NCBI GenBank assembly: GCA_025345505.1
Contig: JANVCC010000152.1
Coordinates: 2,551,318 to 2,615,317 of the forward strand
DNA length: 64,000 bases
Reading direction: 5' to 3'
DNA from: Todiramphus chloris collaris
Taxonomy: Eukaryota > Chordata > Aves > Coraciiformes > Alcedinidae
Shown: positions 12,613-24,692 of the stretch, in pieces
How the letters are laid out: every line of letters begins with the position of its first letter
Numbering within the stretch: position 1 is the stretch's first letter
The notes under the pieces: generated by a model
What the model was told of the DNA's origin: nothing
What the model saw: only the letters and a program-made list of their open reading frames with translations
Database searches by the model: none
Translations under genes and position numbers: made by a program

Positions 12613-14139
12613 TCATTCACTATCCTATCACACCACAAAACCTCTGCTGCCATCTCTAAACCAGAAATGATTACAAGCAGGAGAAACAGAGGAGCTCTCG
12701 TGGGCTGTGCTGGGAGGTCTAGGGAAAAAAATGACTTCCATCATCAAATAAATACATAGAACAGTGTTGCAACAGTGAACAGCATAATAGTATCAAAACC
12801 TGTAATATAACAATAGGACAAAAATAATGGTATTACAACTATAGGAAAAGAAGTAACATCTTCAAATATTTTTTTTTTAATAAAGTTAAAACAATTCTTT
12901 AAATGTAGTAAACTTTTGATGGACAGAGGATAAAAGAAACTGCTATTTTTTCTATGTTACATTATAATTCCCTTAAAAGGAGGAGATGTATATGGAGGGA
13001 AAGTGTATTTCATACTCATGACATGATTTATGGTCAATATGTTGAAAAGACATGGAAATCAGCTCCAACTGTTACCTTAGATGAGAATTTGTTTCCCATC
13101 TGAACCAAACTAAACGTATTTTCTCATTTCACACTCAGACAATCACTAAGGGTTCAATCCCACACCCATCTCCAGCAGAAATTCCACTTATTTCACTAAG
13201 AGTCGGATAACTCATTCCTTAAAGGCGTTACAGCACAGCTATAGTTACTTTTTGAAAAGTATACATGAGACGAGTGGGGTTTCTTGTTTTTGTGGGAGTG
13301 TTTAATTGTTTTGGGTTTTTTTCCAAAAGATTAAATTAGCAGAGAAAATGAAGTTGCAGTTCTTCTACACCAGATCTGATGCAGACCTATACAACCTGGT
13401 GTAAATGCCAAATGCATAGCACCATAGCACCCAGGAGCTAAGTTATGAGACCATACGGATATCTGGGAAGCATATATTTTCCAAGGCATCTAAAATGGAT
13501 TCTCAGAAGTCACTTCTAAAAATCATTCACAAGCATTTCTGATTATTTTACCAGTGGTCGCTGTGCCACCCATCCTACAAATCAGTGTTGACTGAACAGA
13601 ATGGAAGATTGCAACACAATTCAAGGTGGGGAAAGGATACAATCTAAAGTAATAAGATCAGGTTGCTATTAATTTACAGTGCTTTCACATCTTGACAGTT
13701 CCACGATTTCTGTGAAAGATTTATCTTGCCCTAACAAAATCATTTCTCAAGTGTCAGGGATAAAGTGGACCTCTAGAAGGGGCAGGGCTGAGCACTGGGT
13801 GCCAGGTGGGAACTGGTACAGTGTGGTGTTCCTAGTTTCACATCACTGACAGCATGGATGCAGTGATGGAGAGGGGATGTCTCTGCTTAGAGGGTGATAA
13901 AACTGACCCCGATAGCAATTCTGAAAGCACACCAGTACCAAAAATTCTACAAAATTGGAACAAATGAGTCTTATATTAAAAAAACCAAAAAAAAAAACCG
14001 AAACCAAAAACCAAGTATATGTAACTCACAACTGCAATTCAGTGAATATTTCTGGTAGAGATTCACTTAGAAAGAGCACTCTGTGGGCAAGCCATTTCTA
14101 AGGCACTCAAGAGTTGCATTTATACTTTTTTTTTTTTCC

Positions 14140-14330
14140 TTTTTAAAGGCAACTGAATATTCAAATGCATTTTTGTATTTTAAGTGTAATTTCTAATTAC
14201 ATGTGCAATTGCTAATCCATCTGTTTACTACATACTGTAAATGTCTGTAGTTATATATGCTTGAATAATTATTGAAAATTAGATATTGTAAACAGTCAAA
14301 TTAATTTCTCTCAGTATACCAAATTGCAGG
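14140..14330. promoter_or_regulatory. Candidate conserved non-coding element
   Basis: Contains ATATTCAAATGCATTTTTG (close to octamer/POU sites), TTCTAATTACATGTGCAATT (two homeodomain-type cores beside an E-box-like CATGTG) and GCTTGAATAATTATTGAAAA. No repeat or open frame is visible. Judged from motifs only. Confidence 0.22.
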
Positions 14331-16789
14331 AAGGCTGCAGGATGATAAAATATTACATGCCCCCAGAAATGGAACAAGTCACTCCTACCTCACACCTCGC
14401 TGGATGTACTTACTGCTGTTCTGTAACAGATAGGAAACTTTTTAATCCAAAAATTTGTAACAAGAAGAGTCTGAAAAGCTCCATTACATTCTGCTATCAG
14501 TGAGAGAGTGATTTAAAATGAATGTGGTCTGGAACATTTTTCAGCTGTGCAGGAACAAGGGAATCATGTTTCTTATGTGAGGCAACTTGGTTTTAATGTT
14601 TCCTTATTTCCATCATGTTAGAAGCACCACAGGAATATATACAAGAATTTTTTTCGTTTGTTGATTTATTTATAACATTGCATGGCAATAATGCTATTCA
14701 AGAAGCCCTGAACAGGAAAACAGGGGAACATGCAGTATTTGAATATACATTATCCATTCCCAGAAGAGACATGGCCTTTCCTCTCAGCTTTCTGTGCAAA
14801 ACAAGAGTTGTGCCATAAAGCCCCGCTACTGCTACGGTCATTTTTGGCTCAAACTGTGTTCATTATGCATTAATAGGTTTTCAATCCAGAACAGATCATA
14901 TTTTGAGCTCCTGGATAACAACTGCCATGGAATTTTACTGCTCAGCCCCTTTGTCTGCTGGACCATAACTCTGGAATAGCACCTTTACAGTTAAAATTAT
15001 CCTGAGCCAGAAAAAAGAGATTACTTTTAGTCTGAATTTCTCTAACATCACCTTCCACTGACTTTCATACCTTTTATCTGTCAGATGAAAGAAAACTTTT
15101 GCCAGAGATCCTGTCCCCACGGAGGCACACACATACTACGAAGGCATCACCTTTTAAACTTTTCTTGACAAATTACACAGATGACTTTCTTCACCTCCTC
15201 ATGGTAAGGTAGGGCAAATTTTGGTTTTAAAAAAGGCAATTTAGAACCCCAGTAATGTGATCGTTTTAAGTAGATGGCTTGACACAGGATCCAGACAAGC
15301 TTGAAAAGAGAAGATAATCTGGCTCTAACTGTCTGACTTCATCATTTAACACTGAGTCCCACTGCCTACACAGAGACAGAGATGAAGAAAATTTAGGATC
15401 TTAACTGTGGTATATGCGCCTACACACACACTGTTATCAACAAGAAATTTGGTATCCAGTTGCCTACCCTGGCCGTAGGCAACAGGTCTCTCTCTAAACC
15501 CGCTCTAAGCTATAGTGTAGGAGGAAGGGATAGAAATGCTCCATTAGATATTTTATTTTTTAACTACGGTGAGGAGTGTATCCAGCTTTTCCAGAATATA
15601 AAGGAATTTCACCTTTCAGGAGCACAGCTGGACATTGTGTTTGAGATGCTTAGCCTCCTTAGGTACCTCTGCCCTTATATCCCAATCAAAGAGCACCTAA
15701 GCTCTTTTACTGTAAGACTGCCACCTCAGAGAGAGGAAGGGAAATCTCTCCATAGATATATATATCTCCTGTATACAATGTGGGACAAATCCCTTGCACA
15801 TCGCTCCCCCCAATTCCAGCTCTGCAAGACACTAGGATCTGCAGCCCCAGGACAAAGCCCACGGCACACAGGGGCATGTGGGCACCCTGCCAGCAAGGGA
15901 TCATCCTGCCCGCTCCTTGATTTTAACAGCCTGGCCTTCACTCCTTCTCACACCTAGAGTGCCCAGGCACAAACTTAGCACTGATCAATACCACCTTGGT
16001 TTTTCTGCCGCATCCCCATCTGCTTTTTCCCATCTGTTGTCTCCAGATCCCCTTAAACTGCGAGCTTTTCAGTGTAGCAACCATCTTTTACTCCACTTAG
16101 CCTGCCAAGCACAGCAGGGTGCTGCCTCATGACTGCAGTTACAAAGGTGCCACAATATTGCAAATACATTATTAAAAAATAAGTCATTGTTTCAGCTTAC
16201 CAAAAGCCACCACAGGTTTTGCATTTCCTCATTGAGTTCTTAATTCTGAATTATTTTTAATTACTAAATGGAAAAAAAGACCCAAACAAACAACAACCCC
16301 GCCAATCCCTCTTCCTTTTCCTGAAGGACTCTAAATGTGAAGTAATTAAGGTATCTTGAGAACTTGAGGATATGTTTCTGGGTTCTTTTTTTTTTTCCCC
16401 CCAAAGGCACTATCAGAGGTGCGAGTGAACGTTCATTATGACAAAAGTCAAGTCTCTATACATATATGGGTGATTATGGAATATTTTCTATGTGATGCCA
16501 CTGTCTCTACACAGTCAGTTCAACAAAACACATATTATTTTCTTAATGTTTTTACCTCTTTTCCTCATGTTTGTTTATAAGCAGAAATGAATGACCTCTC
16601 TCTACATAGAAATTTCCTCTTCCCTGACATATTTTTGTTCCCATTAAATCTGTTATTATGGTCTCAGTGCTGCACTTCTGCTGCTAACAAAGCAGACAGG
16701 TAAAGAGGTTAGGCTGATGTCTTGTAGGGTGTTTGTAATACCCCAGCTATTCTGCACAATGACTCCAAGCAGAGACTAGAAACAAAAGA

Positions 16790-17332
16790 TTCTACTCCAC
16801 TCTCATGAGATCCTACCTGGAGTACTGTGTTCAGCTCCAGGACTCCCAACATAAGAACAACACAGACCTGCTGAAGTGGGTCCAGAAGAGGCCCAGGAAG
16901 ATGATGAGGGTGCCAGAGCACCTTCCCTATGAGGTCAGGCTGAGAGAGCCTGCAGAAGAGAAAGCTCTGGGAAGACCTTATAGCAGCTTTCCAGTACCTA
17001 AAGTGGGCCTACAGAAAAGCTGGAGAGGGACTTTTTAAAAGGGCATGTAGTGATAGGAAAAGGGTTAATGGCTTTAAACTGTAAGATGGTAGATCTGGTT
17101 TAGATTTAAGGAAGAAGCTTGTCACTGTGAGGGTAGCCAGACAATGGAACAGGTGGCCCAGAGTGTTTGTGGGTGCCCCCTCTGTGGAATTGTTCAAGGC
17201 CAGGTTGGATGGGGCTTTGAGCAACCTGGTCTAGAGGAAGGTGTCCCTGACCATGGCAGGGGGGCTGGAACTAGATGATCTTTAAGGTCCTGTCCAACCT
17301 AAACCATTCTATGATTCTATGATTCTGTGATA
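16790..17332 (+). mobile_element. CR1 LINE 3' portion with internal deletion
   Basis: About 540 bp of CR1 in plus orientation. Diagnostic pieces are GAGATCCTACCTGGAGTACT near the start, GACCTTATAGCAGCTTTCCA, GGCATGTAGTGATAGGAAAA, TTCAAGGCCAGGTTGGATGG and a well-kept ATTCTATGATTCTATGATTC terminus near 17310-17327. Near 16945-16955 the usual GGGGTTGTTCAGCCTGG block is missing between the GAGAGAG and GAAGAGAAAG segments, which breaks the reading frame. The intact terminus suggests a younger copy than the one at 2 kb. Confidence 0.94.
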
Positions 17333-20300
17333 CTAAGTTTTGGAGAAAGAGAAGAAACCTGCTCTTGCAGATTGAAAGGATAAAAAAGACCTTGAGATGC
17401 TCTCTTCTCAACACCAGATATCAGGAGGAGAGGATGAACCAACAGACTGGAGCTCAGCTCACAAGCAGGAGGTGAAGCCCACCTATCCAGCTGACAAAAG
17501 AAGGACTATATCTAATTCCTGACTATTTGCCGCTCTGACTCCACGTTATGCATCGCTCAATACAGGACTCTGTCCTCAGCAAGCGAACCCAACTCAAGCC
17601 AAGGGGCTTGCACACATACAGATTCAGGTCACGTACATCTTACTGAGTCAAAGGTACAGTTTTCCCCAGCAGACTACTCTAGAGTTAATTCTGGTCATGT
17701 GGTTGCTTTATTATTTTTTTTTCTTTAATATAAAACACTCCCTTAATCAGTTTGGAATACATTAAGTGTTACAAGAAAGAAATAAAAAAAACCTGAGAGA
17801 AATCCCCTAAGAAATTAAAGACTTCCTCAAAAAATTTCTACAGCATCATGCATATCTAAGCTGTTATACCATTTAACGTTTTTCCATCCCTGCATCTAGT
17901 GTGAGTAATCTTTGTGTGTTTATTCCCTGTTTAATCAATCTAATTCACAACTACTCAATAAATTAAATTTAGCAAAAATTATTCTTTGGGTTGTTTGTAG
18001 TATGTTCCCAAGTCCTACTTCAAAAACTGCCTCAAACACATAGAATCACAAGGAAAAAGAGAAAAATCTGCTTCCCTGGTTGCACCTCCTGAAGGATCTC
18101 TTTGAATAATTATAAGTTATCGGCATACAATGTTTCCTGAGAGATTTAAAAAAACCCACCTTGTTCTCACATTAACCAAAATAACTTGAACATCTTTGAG
18201 CAATGACAGCATCTTTACATAATAGTATCTTCTTAAGGATAAGATGGTCAAGTTTTCAGGCAGTACAAACTGTATCATTCAGATGAAGCTACAGTAGCTT
18301 AAGCACCTGTGCTTCCTTAAGAAACTACTTTTTTATACAGCACATTTTATTACATACTGTCTGTGATTCAAATGAAGGTCAGAAAATGCAAGCATATGGT
18401 GAATGGAAGCAAAATTAATTATAGACAAAATATTCTCCTGCAGAGCAGACTTACATTTATCTTTTGGGTATTGTGGCTACATGAAAAAAATGTGAATGTA
18501 CACTGCTGTTCATACTCTGTTGGTAAGTTAAAAGTTCAGGAAATAATACTTAGCTTTCAAACAAAATCCCTTCAAGACCTTAAAAGCTACTTGCTAATTA
18601 CCATACAAATAGATCATTGGAGCACAGATTCCTTGCACGTAACTCATCTGACAAAAACATGAAATTTCACTTAGAAGGCAACAAACCCACAGCAGATCAT
18701 GACATCGACTCATATTCACAGGATGCAACAAGCAAATATGTTCTTGTACAGAAAGTACAAAAAATGTAATAGTGAGAAAGAAAGAGTATGATTACTGGGG
18801 GTAGTGTGGGATTTCAGGGCTCTGGGTTTGCTTCCTTGGCTCCAAGACAGTATCAGACAAGCTGCTTAAAGCTGTACATGCATTAGGCTGATGAAAAAGG
18901 GGTTTGCTTCACACACCCATGACACAAATCAGCTCTGCCCTTACATTGCTTGGGAGGCTTCATCAGAGCCACCCATGTCTCCTTGACCCTGTGCAAACTG
19001 GAATCTTTCCTCGACTGTGGGCAACCCAGGCTTGCCTTCAGGCAAGAGAGAAAGCAAAGAGAGGAAGGGCTGAAAGGCAGGGATGGGAAATGGAGGAGTA
19101 ACTGGAAACAGGACAGAGGAAATAGGTGCAGCTGGGGCTCCCATGTGCCCAGATAACTTCTACTCACATGGTAGGGAACACTGGCGCCAGATCAGCCTTG
19201 CTTTAAAGGTTTATCAGTGCAGGTTGGGCTGGACTCACACCAATAAGGCATTGCACTGCATGTGACTAGTGGCTTCGAAGGCAAATTAAGACCAACTCTT
19301 TTATTACTGGCATAAGATGAATTAGTTACTCCCTTTGTCTCAGTTCTCTCCTTGTTGAATAAGGAACAATGGTGCTGCTGTACATTACCATACAGTATGA
19401 AGGACATAGCTACCACGGGAGGAGAAACCACTTACGTGCAGAGGTCAAGAAGTACAGTCATAGCAGAATCCACATGATGATCAATGTAAAAATACGGTTA
19501 CAAGAGCAGACTCCCTTGTAGGGAGGTGTCTTTTAAGATCTAACTTCAGAACTCTCAGAGCTCTGCAGAAAGTTTTCGTATAGTGTGAAAGCTGTGATTA
19601 GGGGGTCTTCTGATATTTAGCCCCCAGATACTGCTTTATTTTTATACATATACGTCTCCTGTTAAATTAAGCTCTGTGCGTCTAGACATATGGCAATGCG
19701 ATCTGTACAATTATACAGATAAGGTCACATACTTAATTGGCAACGGCACTACTAACTTCAAAGAAGTTGTGTCAATCTTCCCAGGGAGAGAAAAGCACTC
19801 TCATTAACATAAAGGGAAGGGGGAAAGAGAGGGGAGAGTAATTTCACAGAAAATAATTATCTTTGGTTATAACAGCATAACTCTGATGGAGATAAAGAGT
19901 CAGAGAGAAAAGTAACACAAAACCACTGTTCACCTGGATTTTTGAACAGACCTGTTCAGCTGCAGTGCAAGGTGAGAAGGCTTAGTAGGTGCTGACACAA
20001 CCTCCTATGTGATGGAAGACAAAGGAGAATTAATAGTTGGTGATTACTGAGACCATGATGGCTTATGCAAACAGAACTGTCTTCACAATTGCCTTCTCGT
20101 TCTAATTTCCCAGATAAATTTTTTTTTCTTTTTTAAATATACACATGCAGCAGGCGTCAATCTCATTCTTCCAGAAAGGAAATATCTCCATCTTTTTTTT
20201 GTTTGTACCAAGGATGAGATGAACTGAGAGTAAACTGTAGCTACAGTCCTTGCCTTTAACTTCCAACCCACAAAGAAATACTAGAACGTGCTTGCACAAT

Positions 20301-22014
20301 GACGTGACAATACAACATTCAAACCACTGATAATGCCGGTCCTGAGATGCCCATAGGAGTACATTCATTGCCGCACAAAAAGAAAAGGGAAAAACACTGA
20401 TTCAATATTGTCTGCTTGGGATTTGCAGGGTCCAACACCACAGAAACATGTAGCACTTCTGACTGTTGAGCAAAAGGTAAATACGAGGTACTTGACTCAT
20501 TAAAAACCAGTGGGAAATAAAAAGAAAAAAACCCTAAACCCAGTAACAAAAAAAAAAACAAAACCCACCCCACCCAAACCTTCACCTCATCTGGGCTAAC
20601 ATCACAGCTTTATTTTCCTCCCCGGCAGCTCCCTTTCCATACCCCTGTGTCTCCACAAACACCATGTTCATGGGCTCCTCATGTCAGCATCCCTAACTCG
20701 CCAATGTAATTCACCTTGCCAGAATTCAGACTTGGACAGTGAACAGTTACTGTAATGCAGGGGTATTCACTACTATTATCATAATAATCTATGACAAGTT
20801 TCCATCGCACATGCATTGTGCATAAATTTAGCAGGGCTGTGACTCAGTATGTGCAGTACACAATTTCACCCCATCATCTCAATTATGTTTCTGTCATTGA
20901 TAACAAATCTATTAAGAGTATTTGGCTATGTGCAAGTGAATGCAGCAGCCCTAACCACAAATTAGTGAAGGAACAGTACAGCATATGAAAAAGGTAGATG
21001 GTCTCTTGTTCAGACTAGTCATGGCTTCTGGAAATTTATGAATAGAGAAACTGGACTGACAGACAAGGTAGAAAAATCAGTTTCAAAACTGATAGCCAAA
21101 GTTAGTCCTGAATAGGACAGAAGATCTTCTCCGCTGATGATTTTGAAAATAAGAAATGATTGCTGTAATGTACAACAATGTAAATTCCTGGGATTAATGA
21201 CAAAATCCTTGCTGTTCCAGAACGGGTACCGGGGTAGGACAGGAGGGAGCTTTTTGGTTATCAAGCAGTAGCCTTCATCAGCAAACACTGACTCACTGGC
21301 CCTTGCCATACTGTTGCACTTCAAACGTTAAGTCTGCTGAATCAAATGGGGAGTTCAGGTTAAAAACTGATGTTGCATTAAATAAGCGAAGACACAATGG
21401 TCCAGTGAAGGCAATGGGGATACTCCTGAAGCTTCTCACTGTGAAAGAGGACTAAAAAGGTCATCATGGAGATCTAAAGAAAGGTTAAAATTTCTATAAG
21501 CCATGTTTAAATCTGCTGATTACAAAGAAATGGCATTTATGAGCAGTATTGTATCTTCTAATGCCATTTTAAAAGAGGCACTTGATAGCAGAGACATACA
21601 GCAATCTCACTGTATTCAGTGCTTCATGAATCAAAACCCACTGCTAGCAGAAATCAGGTCTGTTCAGGAGAGATGATAAAGCTGGATTTATTATTTTATT
21701 AATAGCAGCATTACTGTAGCCTCAACTAAGGTGACACAGCTCACACCTTTATCCTCTCCACAGATAACACACACAGAGTGAGGAGGGAATCACTGCCAGG
21801 GAAGATGGAAGACATGGGTTTCCTGAGTTTAAATTTTCTCATTTTCAGTGGAATCAGTGGTCTGACACTAGACTTGTTTAATCTACGAAAGTTTTTATAT
21901 TCCTGTATATCCTACTGTTTCAGAAGTGATGCTCCTCTTTCTTTTTATATGCCTGTGAACACATAACCATGCGTGGATGTCTGTTAATGCCAAGATGCCT
22001 CAAAAAATCAATAG
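17333..22014. other. Intronic DNA, nothing firm recognised
   Basis: No exon with cadherin signatures, no CR1 and no RNA gene were seen. There is a T-rich tract near 17706-17728, an A/C tract at 20521-20575 and an old-repeat tag near 21401-21420 (TCCAGTGAAGGCAATGGGGA). Confidence 0.55.
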
Positions 22015-22205
22015 CTTGCATTTCTACAGCCTTTTGATCTGCAAACTGTCTGCTGTGAATTAATTTCCAGGACAATCACATGAGGTAACAAAATATTTTC
22101 ACCAATGCACAAAAATAAAAGAAAAACAGTGAGGTTGGGTGACTCACTCAAAGTCAAAAGAAAGTTCGTGTCACTGCTGGACTGCAGCTCAGGATTTAAT
22201 TGAAC
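22015..22205 (+). repeat. MIR-like ancient SINE relic, nearly full body
   Basis: In order: a TTTCTACAGCCTTTTGATCT block (like CTTTTCATCTGAGGATCT of MIR), GTGAATTAATTTCCAGGACA, CACATGAGGTAACAAAATAT, GGTTGGGTGACTCACTCAAA (like GTTAAGTGACTTGCCCAAGG), and GCTGGACTGCAGCTCAGGAT. The order and spacing match an old MIR-type SINE better than the copy at 10.4 kb. Recognised by eye only. Confidence 0.45.
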
Positions 22206-22274
22206 ATTTACTCTGGGGAATAAACGCGCACTGGCAAGCTGATGGACTTGATGATTTACATCCTTTCCTCCCTG

Positions 22275-22368
22275 GTTTGGGTTTTTGTTGGTTTGGTTGG
22301 TTGGTTTGTTTTTTCTTCCTTTTTTTTTTTTTTTTCCTTTATTATTACTATAATTATTGTTATTATGA
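22275..22368 (+). repeat. GGTTT/T-rich and TTA-rich simple sequence
   Basis: Begins with GTTTGGGTTTTTGTTGGTTT and GGTTGGTTGG units, passes into a run of about 16 T, then TTATTATTACTATAATTATT. A compound microsatellite. Short low-complexity open frames across it are artefacts. Confidence 0.9.
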
Positions 22369-24059
22369 CAACTTCCTTGAGGCAGGAACTTTGTCTAACA
22401 TGCTGCACAGTGCCTAGCAGGCTTTTAGGTCCCACTGTGATTAAGCACGTAACTCTAACATCCATGGTCGTCTGCTTTGCTAATTGCTCACTCTGGGCTC
22501 AAACCACTATAAATATGGTGTCTAGTAAAGAATAACCCATTTCAAAGTAGATATTAAAGCTTTTAACATGCTCAGAAGCTCGGTTTTTAACAGTGAGCAT
22601 ATTATAAAGAAGTCATTAAGAGCCACACTTTCAAATACTATTGAGAAGGGAAAGAAAAGAGAGTAGATCATTTAGCACGTGTTGATACAACATAAATTAC
22701 CGAAAGTGGAAGCCAAGTAATGTGCTAAGGGAATTACACTGTAAAAATCTGGTTTAGTTATGGATACCTACAGATCAGTGACAGATACATGGGGCTGGAC
22801 TCTTGGGGTGGTATGATTCCCCCCAAACTCATGGGTTGCTCGATACAGGGTACAGCTCTCCAGCCTGGGCCATACAGCAGTGCATTCGAAAAGTACAGGT
22901 TGTGAAAGGCTGTGTAGAAGAACATTAAAACACCCTTGTAATGCTCCTGTCTCCTGTCTCCCCTGTTCTCTGGGGACAATAATCACGATTACCTCCTGCA
23001 ATGGAACAGAGCACTGAGGCGTCCCCTCCAACACACGTGGCTCCTGTCATCTGGGATGATCATTAGACCCTCTTACGACCTGATACACTTCTACTTGGGT
23101 TGTGGGACAAAGGGAGCTACAAGGACCCTAAGATCCAGTAAGTTCTGGATGTGCAGAATTAAATTCTGGAGAATTAATCAGTTTCAGTTTCTCTGATGGA
23201 AAAAGACACATGACAAACATGGGCCTTGGAGAACAAGAATTTATCAGAGTCCCAAGAGTGCTCTCCTGAATATATAAACCACTATTCTTTCTCCTTTCTG
23301 GCATACCATTATTCCTGGGCTGAGAAGAGCCACCGGGTAGCCAGCAGCTGTACAGCTGGCAACCTTCTGGACACAGGGCAGAAGCAGAGCACTGGATTTG
23401 TCTCAGTCTGTGAGACCAAAGAACACATGTGGGGATTTCCTGGGACAAACCAAACAAAACCATCCATAAAAATCAGGATGAATGGCCAGAGGGTGAAGCG
23501 CTGTTTTAGTTTGGCAGGCAAATGTGGCATCCAGTCCCTGCAGGATCCTGTGCTGGCTGGCTTAGGGAGTGCAGAGGAAAGCAAAGTCCAGCCTACTGAG
23601 AAGAGTAGCATTCCTATCAATTAAATTCTGACACTCACTAACCCCATAGTAGCGTACATAAATATTAATCCTACTTCAGCATGAATATATCCATTCTCTT
23701 TCCAAATCCAGGTGACAGTTCAGAGACAACTTCCAGAAGCAGAATCAGTGCTCTGGGAAGATGTACTGACCTATGTATACTGTTTCTAAAGCCACTAGTC
23801 CATCCTGTCTTAAATACTGCAGAAAAAATTATTTGGGAGTGCCAGGGGTCTGCATATGTTTGAACAATGTCAGCAAGAGACTAAGCAAGGTGTAACCAAA
23901 TTTTTCAGACACATCAACATGATTTTAGAGTAAAATTCTTTAACAACATACAAGAGAGTGAAATTCAGTCTGTGGCATACTAGTTAAAATATTTCTTAAT
24001 CTAATCTACATAAGACTGAAAAGAAGCTTACTGGGTTTGTCCAATATATGTGCAACACT

Positions 24060-24260
24060 AAACAAAATAATGTAATGGTTTGAATTAAAATTCATTGTTT
24101 TCCTCAGAGCACAGAAGAGTAATAAATCAACACAGTAAATTACCCCTGTGCTGTGCTGTGAAATTAACACCCTAATACATGAAATAAAAATAAGAATTTA
24201 CAGCCCTAATCAATCAAAAATTTTTTATTAACTCCATCATCTGTTTTATTTACCTTCTTC
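24060..24260. promoter_or_regulatory. Candidate conserved non-coding element
   Basis: A+T-rich, non-repetitive stretch with dense homeodomain-like cores. CCCTAATCAATCAAAA at 24204-24219 holds a TGATTGAT site on the minus strand, the shape of a PBX/HOX composite, next to TTATTAACTCCATCATCTG. Such sequence is common in conserved enhancers near developmental genes. No alignment was available, so this is inference from composition and motifs. Confidence 0.22.
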
Positions 24261-24649
24261 CAAATGCCTCTCACCCCAGAATAACTCACTGAGCTTGGGG
24301 AAGCTCTGGCACTCCCATGGGCTCAGCTGGGAACTGGCCAGCCCAGACACTGCACAAGTATCTCTGCCTTCCTCCTCCTCCTTCTCAGTCCCATCTCAGA
24401 CCTCCCACCAAGAAGCAAAGCCCGGTGACCCTGTGCTCTGCCAAAGCAAGCCTGAGTCCTCCTCACCACAGAAGTTACACTAAGAGGGAAATCCCTGGCT
24501 CACCCAGCAGCCATACCAGTGTTTGGGCTGACCCATGGCTGCTGGAGGTGCTGAGCACGAGGAATGCTTCCATTGCCACTGGGGGCATGACACAGCTTGG
24601 AAACCAATGCATAGGGGATGTCTTTCCCTGGAGGGGAACTTCAAACTGA

Positions 24650-24692
24650 ATGTAACCTGGACAGTGGTCATGTAACCTGATCATGTAACCTG
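24650..24692 (+). repeat. Three spaced copies of ATGTAACCTG
   Basis: Identical 10-mers start at 24650, 24670 and 24683, with GG, ATC and GAG contexts. Too irregular for a microsatellite, it resembles a small local duplication. Confidence 0.8.

Larger units (their letters stand above)
10557..16789. other. Intronic DNA with old-repeat traces
   Basis: Apart from the CR1 scrap at 12.55 kb and two candidate conserved stretches, it holds an A/C tract at 13978-14012, a probable old repeat at about 15575-15710 (TTAGCCTCCTTAGGTACCTC; GCACCTAAGCTCTTT at 15693), and a segment at 16045-16115 (AACTGCGAGCTTTTCAGTGT, GCCAAGCACAGCAGGGTGC) like old amniote repeats. No gene was recognised. Confidence 0.5.

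Noticed and set aside
15460-15957. 165-codon plus-strand frame
   Set aside because: It overlaps a probable decayed amniote repeat (LEU-rich part at 15600-15710) and has no recognisable domain.
16709-17224. Open frames on both strands at 16.7-17.2 kb
   Set aside because: Explained by the CR1 insertion at 16790-17332.
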